From positions 1 to 23,798 of the forward strand of contig CAUBMI010000030.1 of NCBI GenBank assembly GCA_958436995.1: DNA of 23,798 nt, given 5' to 3'. Position numbers and translations under genes: made by a program. Source of the stretch: an uncultured Collinsella sp. GTDB taxonomy: Bacteria > Actinomycetota > Coriobacteriia > Coriobacteriales > Coriobacteriaceae. The notes under the pieces were generated by a model. It ran no database searches. It worked only from the letters and a program-made list of their open reading frames with translations, and had not been told where the DNA came from. The stretch's first letter is position 1. Every line of letters starts with the position of its first letter. Below are positions 1 to 7,109 of the stretch, in pieces.

Positions 1-2
1 AC

Positions 3-31
3 TTTACCAAACAAGAGTATTCGTATATAAC
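3..31 (+). promoter_or_regulatory. Candidate sigma-70 type promoter for the amidohydrolase gene
   Basis: A TTTACC hexamer at 3-8 and a TATAAC hexamer at 26-31 are separated by 17 bases. The first matches the -35 consensus at four of six positions and the second matches the -10 consensus at five of six. Transcription would begin near 38, leaving a leader of about 88 bases before the ATG at 126. The promoter is predicted from sequence only. Confidence 0.4.
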
Positions 32-82
32 GTTTAAAAAATGCAGGGATATGCTAGAAACAAGGGCGTCACAATTTTGCAT

Positions 83-94
83 CACAATATTGTG
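83..94. promoter_or_regulatory. Perfect 12-bp palindrome in the leader (candidate operator)
   Basis: CACAATATTGTG is a perfect palindrome. A further TCACAAT copy lies just upstream at about 69-75. It sits between the predicted promoter and the start codon at 126, where a repressor could block elongation. No cognate regulator is encoded next to it. Confidence 0.3.
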
Positions 95-125
95 TGAATG
101 GAAATGCCCCATGAAAGGATCCTTT

Positions 126-1313
126 ATGACCGAGCTCCAAGAACTTCGTCGCTATCGTCGCGACCTGCATCGCATTCCGGAGCTCGATTTCGATCTTTCT
201 CAAACCATAGCCTATATCGAGGGCGTGCTCGCCTCGCTTGCCTGTGAAGTGACCCATCCTTGCCCCAGCTGTGTTTGTGCTTTCTTCGACGCTGGCACGG
301 GCGCCGCGCATGCCACGGCGATTCGCGCCGATATGGACGCGCTGCCTATCGCGGAGGCGACGGGTGCGGCCTTTGCCTCGACGCATCCCGGAAAGATGCA
401 CGCTTGCGGACACGATGGACACATGGCCATGGCACTTGCAGCGGCAACCTTTGTCGATCGCACGATTCGTGAGCAGCCAGGTGCCATCAAGCGTAACGTG
501 CTCTTTGTTTTCCAGCCTGCCGAGGAGACGACCGGTGGTGCCAAGACGGTATGCGAGAGCGGTGTGTTCGAGCGCTACGGGGTCGACCGCATTTTTGGCT
601 TTCACGTGTGGCCCGATCTGCCTGCGAACACGTTGGCGAGTTGTTCCGGCCCGCTGCTGGCGCGCTCGAGTGAGACGCACGTGCACATTCACGGGACAAG
701 CATCCATATCGCCAAGACCTACGGCGTTCCCGTAAACGAATCGCACGATGCGGCGCTGGCAGCTGCCAAGTTCTTGGTTGCCGAGTGTGAATTGATGGAC
801 GAGTTGGGTGCCGATGAACCCTGCATTGGTAAGTTCGGCCTGCTGCAGGCCGGTACCGTCTGCAATGCGGTGGCGGGGGAGGCCCATGTTGCCGGCAGTC
901 TGCGCGTGTTTACGGACGGTATGTTCGACCGCGCGCGCGAAGGCGTGCGCCGTGTACTCGACGAGGCGTGCGCTGCAACGGGCTGCACGTACGATCTCGA
1001 CTTTGCCGAGGGCTATCCACCGGTCGACAACGACCCCGAGTTGTTTGCCAATGTCGTGCCTGCCTTGCCCGAGCTGCAGCTCGTGGATGAGCCTTTGCTG
1101 ATTGCCGAGGACTTCGCTTTCTATCAGCGCTATCTGCCGGGCGTGTTCTTCTTGCTGGGCACGGGCGTGCCGGAGGCGCAAGAAAACCCGATCGACGCAG
1201 ACGGCTGCCCAGCTTATGCGAAGAGTGCCCTTCACACTGATACCATGCTCTTTGACGAGGAAATCTTGCTTAAAGGCCTCGATGTCTACAAACGATTGCT
1301 TTTGCTTTGTTAG
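126..1313 (+). CDS. M20D-family amidohydrolase (hippurate / N-acyl amino acid hydrolase type)
   Basis: This is a zinc- or manganese-dependent hydrolase that should cleave an amide bond in an N-acyl or conjugated amino acid in the cytoplasm. The 395-residue product has the usual M20D length. Visible motifs are RADMDALP at 68-75, the metal site HACGHDGH at 92-99 (Cys94, His96), FQPAEE at 129-134 with the catalytic/metal Glu pair, and GFHVWPDLP at 158-166 with a metal His. A late EDFAFY segment is also typical. The ATG at 126 was chosen because GAAAGGA at 113-119 is correctly spaced before it. Upstream in-frame ATGs lack such a site. There is no signal peptide. The substrate is unknown. Hippurate hydrolase-like or IAA-amino-acid hydrolase-like names would be family labels only. 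Confidence 0.93.
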   Translation: MTELQELRRYRRDLHRIPELDFDLSQTIAYIEGVLASLACEVTHPCPSCVCAFFDAGTGAAHATAIRADMDALPIAEATGAAFASTHPGKMHACGHDGHMAMALAAATFVDRTIREQPGAIKRNVLFVFQPAEETTGGAKTVCESGVFERYGVDRIFGFHVWPDLPANTLASCSGPLLARSSETHVHIHGTSIHIAKTYGVPVNESHDAALAAAKFLVAECELMDELGADEPCIGKFGLLQAGTVCNAVAGEAHVAGSLRVFTDGMFDRAREGVRRVLDEACAATGCTYDLDFAEGYPPVDNDPELFANVVPALPELQLVDEPLLIAEDFAFYQRYLPGVFFLLGTGVPEAQENPIDADGCPAYAKSALHTDTMLFDEEILLKGLDVYKRLLLLC

Positions 1314-1356
1314 TCGACGGGGACGCATCTTCTCGAAAATACGAACAGATGTACGC

Positions 1357-1402
1357 TATAATAGAGATGTAGCTCTATAGAAACGTTTGACGTTATTAAC
1401 GT
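1357..1402 (+). promoter_or_regulatory. higBA promoter with two candidate operator dyads
   Basis: A perfect TATAAT -10 box lies at 1357-1362, with no clear -35 box. Two dyads follow: ATAGAG/CTCTAT (1361-1366 and 1373-1378) and a perfect ACGTTA-T-TAACGT palindrome at 1390-1402. Both lie between the promoter and the toxin start at 1414, where HigA-type antitoxins normally bind to repress their own operon. AAGG at 1403-1406 is the likely ribosome binding site. HigA as the binding factor is inference. Confidence 0.5.
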
Positions 1403-1413
1403 AAGGCGATACT

Positions 1414-1695
1414 ATGATTGCATCATATAAAGATGAAGACACTGAACGCTTTGCAATGGGTGTGCGGATTAGGAAGTTCATTCCTTTTGAGCGGGTCGCC
1501 TTGAGGAAGATTCGCCAACTGCAGATCTGCGCTTCGCTTGATGATCTTCGCGTTCCGCCAGGCAATCGTCTTGAAGCGTTGAAGGGCGATCGCGCCGGTC
1601 AATATAGTATCCGTGTCAATGAGCGCTATCGGGTCTGTTTTGAGTGGAGACAGGGGATGGCTTGGAATGTCGAAATCGTCGATTATCACAAGTGA
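1414..1695 (+). CDS. higB: HigB-like toxin, RelE/ParE superfamily
   Basis: The 93-residue product fits the HigB family, whose members are ribosome-dependent mRNA interferases. The N-terminal half carries basic residues and an FIPFERVALRKIRQL-like segment. The diagnostic core follows: DLRVPPGNRLEALKGDRAGQ, then YSIRVNERYRVCFEW and an IVDYH C-terminus. The toxin gene comes before the antitoxin gene, the typical higBA order. The reading frame is intact, including the conserved Arg of RVNERYR. The start at 1414 has AAGG seven bases upstream. Expression is probably set by the TATAAT promoter and dyads just upstream. Confidence 0.9.
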   Translation: MIASYKDEDTERFAMGVRIRKFIPFERVALRKIRQLQICASLDDLRVPPGNRLEALKGDRAGQYSIRVNERYRVCFEWRQGMAWNVEIVDYHK

Positions 1696-2008
1696 TGAGA
1701 CTGCGTCTGATTTGCTGCCGCCGGTGACTCCTGGCGAGCTTCTCAAAGAGGAATTTCTTGCCCCTATGGGCATTTCTCAATATCGCCTTGCTAAGGAGAC
1801 CGGGATTCCGGCTCAACGCATTGGGCAGATTATCTTGGGAAGGCGTCGCGTGACGGCCGACACCGACCTTCGCCTTTGCCGCTACTTTGGCCTGATGGAT
1901 GGCTACTGGCTTCGAGCCCAGATGGCGTTTGATCTCGAGGCAGAGAAGAGGCGCATCGAACCGGAACTGGATAAGATCGTTCCCGTTCAGCAGGCCGTTG
2001 CGCTGTAG
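1667..2008 (+). CDS. higA: HigA-like antitoxin, XRE-family helix-turn-helix
   Basis: The 113-residue DNA-binding antitoxin should neutralise HigB and repress the operon. It has the characteristic PPVTPGELLKEEFLAPMGIS entry. A helix-turn-helix follows (QYRLAKETGIPAQRIGQIILGRR), then VTADTDLRLCRYFGLMDGYWLRAQMAFDLE, the signature of the HigA/VapI group. The ATG at 1667 overlaps the 3' end of higB by 29 bases, consistent with translational coupling. AGGGGA at 1652-1657 may be its ribosome binding site. An in-frame start at 1613 would add 18 unrelated residues and overlap higB more deeply, so it is less likely. Confidence 0.9.
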   Translation: MSKSSIITSDETASDLLPPVTPGELLKEEFLAPMGISQYRLAKETGIPAQRIGQIILGRRRVTADTDLRLCRYFGLMDGYWLRAQMAFDLEAEKRRIEPELDKIVPVQQAVAL

Positions 2009-2037
2009 CGCTCAAAGATGTTGAGGTTGGAGTGACG

Positions 2038-2361
2038 ATGGAACGACGCCGACAGACTGCCGTGTACAGTCCTGGTGGGTGCGGGTGCGGCTTGCTGCTG
2101 CTCCCGGTTATTGCTGTGAGCATTGGCGTGATGTTTGCGCTTGCTGGACTGGCCGCAGCGGCACTTGTGCTGTTGATTGTGGCCATTGGCGTGACGATTT
2201 GGCTTTGCCGCTCTCGCGAGCAACGTCGTGCCAATGGCAAGACCAATGTCGGATGGGTCTTCTTTCTGATCATTGCGTACCTGCTGAGTGTCAGCTACCT
2301 GGTGTTCTTTGTCCTGTTGATGATCAGTGCCTTTACCGGGGAATCCGTCACGGTGGGGTAG
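2038..2361 (+). CDS. Small hypothetical membrane protein
   Basis: I do not recognise a family for this product of about 107 residues. After a basic N-terminus (MERRRQ) come two adjacent hydrophobic segments at roughly residues 18-62, separated by a short Ala/Gly-rich turn. A basic loop follows (RSREQRRANGK), then a third membrane segment near 72-100. It starts 30 bases after higA and may share its transcript. The ATG at 2038 has GGAG five bases upstream. A GTG at 2032, preceded by GAGG, is an equally possible start two codons earlier. Nothing in the sequence links it to toxin-antitoxin function. Confidence 0.72.
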   Translation: MERRRQTAVYSPGGCGCGLLLLPVIAVSIGVMFALAGLAAAALVLLIVAIGVTIWLCRSREQRRANGKTNVGWVFFLIIAYLLSVSYLVFFVLLMISAFTGESVTVG

Positions 2362-2385
2362 GCTTCGACGAGCCTCTTGAGGATG

Positions 2386-2427
2386 AAAAAATGGAGCCGG
2401 ATGGGAAATACCCCCATCCGGCTCCAT
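2386..2427 (-). terminator. Strong intrinsic terminator of the MFS/AcnX gene run
   Basis: A perfect 15-bp stem pairs 2391-2405 with 2413-2427 around a 7-nt loop. On the minus strand it is followed by a run of T residues (plus-strand A run at 2386-2390). It therefore ends minus-strand transcription just past the MFS gene. On the plus strand no T run follows. Confidence 0.9.
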
Positions 2428-2449
2428 TGCTCAATATTGGCGTGCACTT

Positions 2450-3769
2450 CTACTCGGCTGCCTCGCGGCGAGCGACCTCGTCGATCAAGATGGCATCGCC
2501 GTGCTTGGCGGCGGCAATGCTCGCGGCCATAATCATGCCCATTGCCGTGATGTAGGCGAAGAGCATCGACGGCGCCACGTCCATAACGATGCCGGAGAGA
2601 ATCGGCGTCGCCACCTGAGCCGCCATGCTCACGGTGTAGTAGTAACCGGAGTAGCGGCCCACGCTTTGGGAGCTGCAACACTCCAGAATCATCGTGTACA
2701 CGCACAGGTCCACGCCGCCCAGCGCGACGCCCATCAACAAAAAGACGCCGTACAACACGGGCGAGAAGCCGGGTGCCAGCCAAAGAAGCGCGGGGCACAA
2801 AACCATGATGACGGCGGTGCCCAGGGCGACCTTTTTGCGGCCGATTTTGAGCGAAAGGTTTGCCAGGGGTACGTAGCTTAGCAGCGCGCCTGCAATCGTC
2901 ACGATATTGATGATGGCATAGGAACCGCCCTCCATGCCGTAGAACAAATCGGCATAACGGCTGATATTGGTGGTCATGGCGTTATAGCTCATGTAATAGA
3001 AAAACGTTGCGGCGAGCAGCATGATGATGGAGCGGCGTACGCCGGCGTCTGCAATGCGATTTTTACCGCCGGCCTCGGGGGAGTCGTCTTTGTCAATCTG
3101 ATCCTCGTCGATGCCCATTGACAGCGATTTCTCGCGCATCTTTTCGACGAGGGCGGGCTCACGGACAAAGATGCCGTAGACAACGGCTGACACGAGGATA
3201 AAGGCGGCCTGCAAGATAAAGAGCGGAAGATAATCAGGTTTGTCGGCCTTGGGAACCATGACCGAGATGGCGACGAGCATAAGACCCGTTCCCGCATAGC
3301 CGACGATCTTTTCGATTGAGTCCGCCTTGGTTCGAAGTGGGCGAGGCGTAATATCGGCCACAATGGCAACCGTCATGGTGCGGTAGGCGCATATTGCCAA
3401 AAGCGTGAGGATAATCGCGCCAATGAGCAGAGGTAGGCTGCCCATGTTGTTGGCGATCGCGATGAGCGGGACGGAGAGCATTGCCACCGCGGAGCCGCCC
3501 AAGATAAAGGGCGTTCGACGCCCGAGTTTGCTTGCGCAGCGGTCCGAGAGGATGCCAAAGAGCGGAAGCAGGAACAGGCCAAAGACATTATCGATGGCCA
3601 TGATCGCGCCGGTGAGCGAGTTGGATAGGCCAAAGGTCCCTGTGAGCATCTTGGGAACGATGCCGTCGTAGACCTGCCAAAAGCTGATCATGCCCATAAA
3701 GGGTAGGGAGGCGAGGGCGACGGCCTTGGTGTCGAGCCGGGCCGCCCGCTTAAGATTTGGTTGGGTCAT
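2450..3769 (-). CDS. MFS transporter (sugar/cation-symporter-like, 12 TM)
   Basis: This 439-residue polytopic membrane protein has about twelve hydrophobic segments. The loop FGILSDRCASKLGRRTPFILGGS after the second helix is the canonical MFS motif A, related to the GPH/SLC45-like branch. A long charged central loop (roughly residues 210-245, rich in Glu and Asp) separates the two six-helix halves. A second motif-A-like LKIGRKK is present in the C-terminal half. It starts 51 bases after the upstream M20 peptidase gene, with AGGAG before the ATG, and ends just before a strong terminator. It is thus the last gene of the run. It probably imports or exports the substrate or product of the AcnX pathway. 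The substrate cannot be read from the sequence. Confidence 0.9.
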   Translation of the reverse strand: MTQPNLKRAARLDTKAVALASLPFMGMISFWQVYDGIVPKMLTGTFGLSNSLTGAIMAIDNVFGLFLLPLFGILSDRCASKLGRRTPFILGGSAVAMLSVPLIAIANNMGSLPLLIGAIILTLLAICAYRTMTVAIVADITPRPLRTKADSIEKIVGYAGTGLMLVAISVMVPKADKPDYLPLFILQAAFILVSAVVYGIFVREPALVEKMREKSLSMGIDEDQIDKDDSPEAGGKNRIADAGVRRSIIMLLAATFFYYMSYNAMTTNISRYADLFYGMEGGSYAIINIVTIAGALLSYVPLANLSLKIGRKKVALGTAVIMVLCPALLWLAPGFSPVLYGVFLLMGVALGGVDLCVYTMILECCSSQSVGRYSGYYYTVSMAAQVATPILSGIVMDVAPSMLFAYITAMGMIMAASIAAAKHGDAILIDEVARREAAE

Positions 3770-3820
3770 GCTGGTTCTCCTGGTCGGTAAAAGCGGGGAG
3801 GGGTGCTATCGGCCCCCGTT

Positions 3821-5242
3821 CTACAGTTGTTCAAGGTTGGCGAGAAACGCCACATAGAATTCGATGCCGCGCTTGTAGACGTCGACGCCGATGCGTTCGT
3901 TGGCGGCATGGATGAGCTTGCGCGCCTCGCCCGAGTAGATAAAGCCGCAGAAGCGGTAGACGCGATCGCAGATCTCGTTGAACTCGCGCGAGTCGGTACA
4001 GGAGTTCTGCACGTAGGGAGCAAAGCCGGTCTCGGGATAGACACCCGACACGCAGCGATGGATGTAGTTGAAGGCGGCATCGTCTTCGTAAGGCGAGATG
4101 GGCGCGGGCTCGGTGTAGGGAATCGCCTCGTTGATTTCGACGGTGACATGGTCGGGGCTTACGCCCGAGGCGCGGCACTGCTGGGCGGCGAGCTTGCGGG
4201 CGCGCTCAACGGCATCGGCGATGGTCTCGAACGGAGCGATGCGCACGTTGAAGTTGGCGCGAGCAACTGGTGGCAGCACATTGTGCGCGTTGGAGCCTTC
4301 GAGCTGCGTGAGCGCATAGGTTGTGCGCAGCATGGCCGAGGTCTCGGGGCTGGCGGCCATGATCTTGGTAACCGCGGGGCGCGTGAGCCACAGGTTGCCA
4401 AAGATTGCCTGATACGTCGCGCTGCTACGGGCACCCAGCTCGGTCAGTGTGGCCTCGACGGCGGGCGTGAGCTGCGGCTTGCCGGGGTTGGCCGAGATAG
4501 TCTCGCATACACGGCAGAGAAGACGGCAGGCATCGTTTGCCGCAGGCGTAGAGGCATGGCCGCCGTCGGCGCGCGCCGTGACGGTAAGGTCGACGTGGCC
4601 CTTCTCGGACACGCCTACCATGGCAACGGGTTCGGTGACGCCGAGCGGGGCGTCGGTTGCCACGGCGCCACCCTCATCGAGCACCATGTAGGGATGGATG
4701 TTATGCTCGCGAAGCCACTGCACTGCATGGGTTGCAGTAGGTGCGGCGATTTCCTCGCCATCGCTCGAGAAGAACCAGACATCGCGCGGGGGAACGAAGC
4801 CCTGGGCAATCAAATGCTCGGCGGCCTCGAAGAAAGCCGAGGCGATGCACTTGGTGTCGAGTGATCCGCGGGCCCAGATCTCGCCGTCGAAGATCTCGGC
4901 TCCAAAGGGATCGTGCTTCCAGTCTTGGCCCTCGACGGGCACGACGTCCTGATGCGCCATCATGACGATGGGGTCCAAGGCGGAATCGGCGCCAGGCCAA
5001 CGCAGGAGCATGCCAAAGTCGTCGACGCGTGTGAGCTCGGCGATTTTAAAGAAATGCGGGTAAAGTCGCTGAAGCGTGGGAATCCACTGGCTGAAGGGCT
5101 CATCGTCGCGCTCGGCGATGTTCTCACGCGAAACGGTGGGGATGCGCAGCAATTCGCAAAAGCGCTCGACGGCTGCCTCGTCTGCCTTGTAGGTGCCTGC
5201 ATCAAGAGGCGCGCCCTGTGCGACCGATACCGATGCTCCCAT
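3821..5242 (-). CDS. M20-family metallopeptidase (dipeptidase / carboxypeptidase-like)
   Basis: This 473-residue co-catalytic metallohydrolase should cleave a dipeptide or N-acyl amino acid. It has MMAHQDVVPV near 94-103 (metal His97, Asp99), WARGSLDTK at 123-131 with bridging Asp129, SSDGEEI at 159-165 with the Glu pair, VLDEGG at 187-192 and a late IHAANER carrying the final metal His. The DWKHDPF segment and the overall length resemble the PM20D1/carboxypeptidase S and PepV-type branch rather than M20D. The ATG at 5242 has AAAGGAG just upstream. No signal peptide is evident. It lies between the AcnX small-subunit gene (110-base gap, no convincing promoter) and the MFS gene, so it probably liberates the substrate for the downstream enzymes. 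Confidence 0.92.
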   Translation of the reverse strand: MGASVSVAQGAPLDAGTYKADEAAVERFCELLRIPTVSRENIAERDDEPFSQWIPTLQRLYPHFFKIAELTRVDDFGMLLRWPGADSALDPIVMMAHQDVVPVEGQDWKHDPFGAEIFDGEIWARGSLDTKCIASAFFEAAEHLIAQGFVPPRDVWFFSSDGEEIAAPTATHAVQWLREHNIHPYMVLDEGGAVATDAPLGVTEPVAMVGVSEKGHVDLTVTARADGGHASTPAANDACRLLCRVCETISANPGKPQLTPAVEATLTELGARSSATYQAIFGNLWLTRPAVTKIMAASPETSAMLRTTYALTQLEGSNAHNVLPPVARANFNVRIAPFETIADAVERARKLAAQQCRASGVSPDHVTVEINEAIPYTEPAPISPYEDDAAFNYIHRCVSGVYPETGFAPYVQNSCTDSREFNEICDRVYRFCGFIYSGEARKLIHAANERIGVDVYKRGIEFYVAFLANLEQL

Positions 5243-5352
5243 GGTGGGACTCCTTTCGTGTTGTATATCGAATACGTCAAGATTATCGCCCGCACCGCGC
5301 GTGGGAAATGGCGAAACACGTTGTTCATCTGCGGGCGGCGGGTCGGATAGCC

Positions 5353-5796
5353 TTAGCCGACGATGACCGTGCCGTCTTCGGTCACGGTGATGGCGTCTCC
5401 CGTCGACACAGCATCGAGAAACTCATCGCCCAGGTTGTCAATGGTGGGCATGGGGGTGGCGGTCCATACACCCGAGAGGATCGCGCCAGCGGCGGCAAGG
5501 CTGTCAATGGGTTTGGAAAACAGCAGGCATGCGGGTTGGCGCCCCATTTTGGTGGCGCAGAAGAGCACCATGCCGCCTGTGGTGGAGCCGATAGTCTGCG
5601 GAAGACACAAGGCACATCCCGCCAAAGGTTTGCCGTACAAGTCGGGATTGTTTTGGTCGGAACACGTGGCCTTTTTGTCGCCAAACATCAGTGCCTTCTG
5701 AAACGATGCGAGTGTGTTGAGTCCTCCGTGAGAGACAAGTGCCTTGGCGTGGGCAGTTCCGGGGACAACGACGCGGCCGTGAAAGATTTTTTCCAT
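5353..5796 (-). CDS. Aconitase X small subunit (swivel domain, DUF126)
   Basis: This 147-residue protein matches the pattern of the DUF126/AcnX swivel domain. It begins GRVVVPGTAHAKALVS and has NPDLYGKPLAGCALCLPQ. The active-site loop follows, IGSTTGG, where the family usually has GSSTG with a catalytic Ser. It ends with AAAGAILSG and a small beta-rich tail. It lies 14 bases after the AcnX large-subunit gene. The two should form the heterodimeric (type II) enzyme. The ATG at 5796 fits the family N-terminus. The open frame continues upstream, antisense-free, into the large-subunit gene, but that part is out of frame with it and is not coding. Confidence 0.88.
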   Translation of the reverse strand: MEKIFHGRVVVPGTAHAKALVSHGGLNTLASFQKALMFGDKKATCSDQNNPDLYGKPLAGCALCLPQTIGSTTGGMVLFCATKMGRQPACLLFSKPIDSLAAAGAILSGVWTATPMPTIDNLGDEFLDAVSTGDAITVTEDGTVIVG

Positions 5797-5810
5797 GAGG
5801 AGTCGCCTTC

Positions 5811-7088
5811 CTATTTGATTGGTTTTCCGGTGGTGACGTAGGCGAGCACCTCGTCGTCGGTGTAGTAGCGCGATGCCGAGTACGTACGCAACTTGTTGGA
5901 GTTGGTGATGATGGGCATGCTGCCGCACAGCGGGTTGTTGGTGTACATAAGCGGGCAGATGCTCGAGACGACGGCACCGGTAGTCGAGAGGCGTCTGTAT
6001 GCCGCAGTCTTGCGGAAGGCGTCTGCCACGGATGGGGCGGCGGTCAGTACGGTGGGTACTTGCACGCGGCACTTGCCGGAGGCGCTCAGCCCATCGCAGA
6101 TGGCGTCTGCCCAATGGGCGAGTTGTGCAGACGAGAGGTGGGGGCAGCCGATGAAGGCAAGCTTGGGGTGCGCGCCCGGGTTCTTCCACATAACGGGGTA
6201 GCTCGAGCGGATGCGTTCCAGCTCGGCGTCGTCAATGCGATAGATTTGGGCGTCTGGTGCTATGAGGTGTTCGCCTTGTTCGACGGCCTCGGGCGTGATG
6301 CCGTCCACGTGGTAGAGCCCGACAGCGCCGTTCGATGCGCTGGCGGCGCCCATGTCCTTAAGGTAGTCCTGCGTGCCGGGTGTGAGTTCGCGGCCAAGCC
6401 AGCGGTCGAGGCCTTTAATGTAAGGGACGTCTTCCATCACCTTCATGCCAATGGCGCTGCCAAGCACTTGCGCTTCGGGCTTGCGCTTACAGTCGACTTC
6501 GATGATCCAGGTCGCCTTGCGGCCCTCATCGGTGAGCAGGCCGAATTCCGGGACAAAGCCGGCAATTGAGCCGAACATCTCGATGATGCCGGAGTTGCGA
6601 TTGCAGCGAGCGCCCAGCACGGAGTTGGCAAAGACCACGGCGCTGCTTTCTGCCCAGCTTAGGATGTCGCCACGCCGAGGTCGATTGCCAACCTCGGGCT
6701 GGTAGCAGGTGCAGGTGAAAGCATCGTTGTCCAATAGACCCATGCTGCGCAGCTGTGCCTCATAATCGTCTTGTTTGGAATACATTATCTTGAACAGCAG
6801 CTTTTGCAGCGGGTTGGCCGGGACGGCGGGGTCGAGGGGCCTCGGGTCGACCGAGAATGACTGACCGGACAGGGCGCCGTCTTTCAGCAGCTCATCCATA
6901 AGGTCATAGACTGGACCGAGCATGGAGAGGCCAAAACTTGTGACAAGATGACCGTTTGCGCCGGTCACGGGAACCATATGCTCGGCGCCAAAGCATTCGC
7001 CGTACATAACGAGGGTCTTGACCACTTTGGCCATGGCGGGGCCCTTGGCGCCGTCGAGCAGGGCTTGTTGTTGGGAGGTCAGGTTCAT
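5811..7088 (-). CDS. Aconitase X large subunit (AcnX, DUF521)
   Basis: This Fe-S hydro-lyase of the aconitase superfamily is about 425 residues. Family-like segments are MYGECFGAEHMVPV near the N-terminus, TCTCYQPEVGNRP and ANSVLGARCNRNSG. The C-terminal set is AFIGCPHLSSAQLAHWADAI, then SSICPLMYTNNPLCG, then ITNSNKLRTYSASRYY. Cysteines in ARCNRN, GCPH and SICP are candidate cluster ligands. Characterised AcnX enzymes are bacterial cis-3-hydroxy-L-proline dehydratase and archaeal mevalonate 5-phosphate dehydratase. Neither substrate can be assigned here. I start at the ATG at 7088, because the upstream ATG at 7100 overlaps the AAAGGA site. The gene follows the reductase by about 21 bases and precedes the small subunit by 14. 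Confidence 0.88.
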   Translation of the reverse strand: MNLTSQQQALLDGAKGPAMAKVVKTLVMYGECFGAEHMVPVTGANGHLVTSFGLSMLGPVYDLMDELLKDGALSGQSFSVDPRPLDPAVPANPLQKLLFKIMYSKQDDYEAQLRSMGLLDNDAFTCTCYQPEVGNRPRRGDILSWAESSAVVFANSVLGARCNRNSGIIEMFGSIAGFVPEFGLLTDEGRKATWIIEVDCKRKPEAQVLGSAIGMKVMEDVPYIKGLDRWLGRELTPGTQDYLKDMGAASASNGAVGLYHVDGITPEAVEQGEHLIAPDAQIYRIDDAELERIRSSYPVMWKNPGAHPKLAFIGCPHLSSAQLAHWADAICDGLSASGKCRVQVPTVLTAAPSVADAFRKTAAYRRLSTTGAVVSSICPLMYTNNPLCGSMPIITNSNKLRTYSASRYYTDDEVLAYVTTGKPIK

Positions 7089-7109
7089 CTGTGAGCCCAT
7101 CCTTTCGTG

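Noticed and set aside
69..1328. A 419-codon minus-strand open frame opposite the amidohydrolase
   Set aside because: Antisense shadow of an M20D gene with complete metal-binding motifs.
2079..2555. A 158-codon plus-strand frame overlapping the small membrane protein and the terminator
   Set aside because: It crosses the strong terminator hairpin and the 3' end of the convergent MFS gene. The hydrophobic frame with a proper start is the one at 2038.
5797..6189. N-terminal extension of the AcnX small subunit into the large-subunit gene
   Set aside because: The extension is out of frame with the large subunit and lacks a ribosome binding site. The DUF126 domain begins right at the ATG at 5796.
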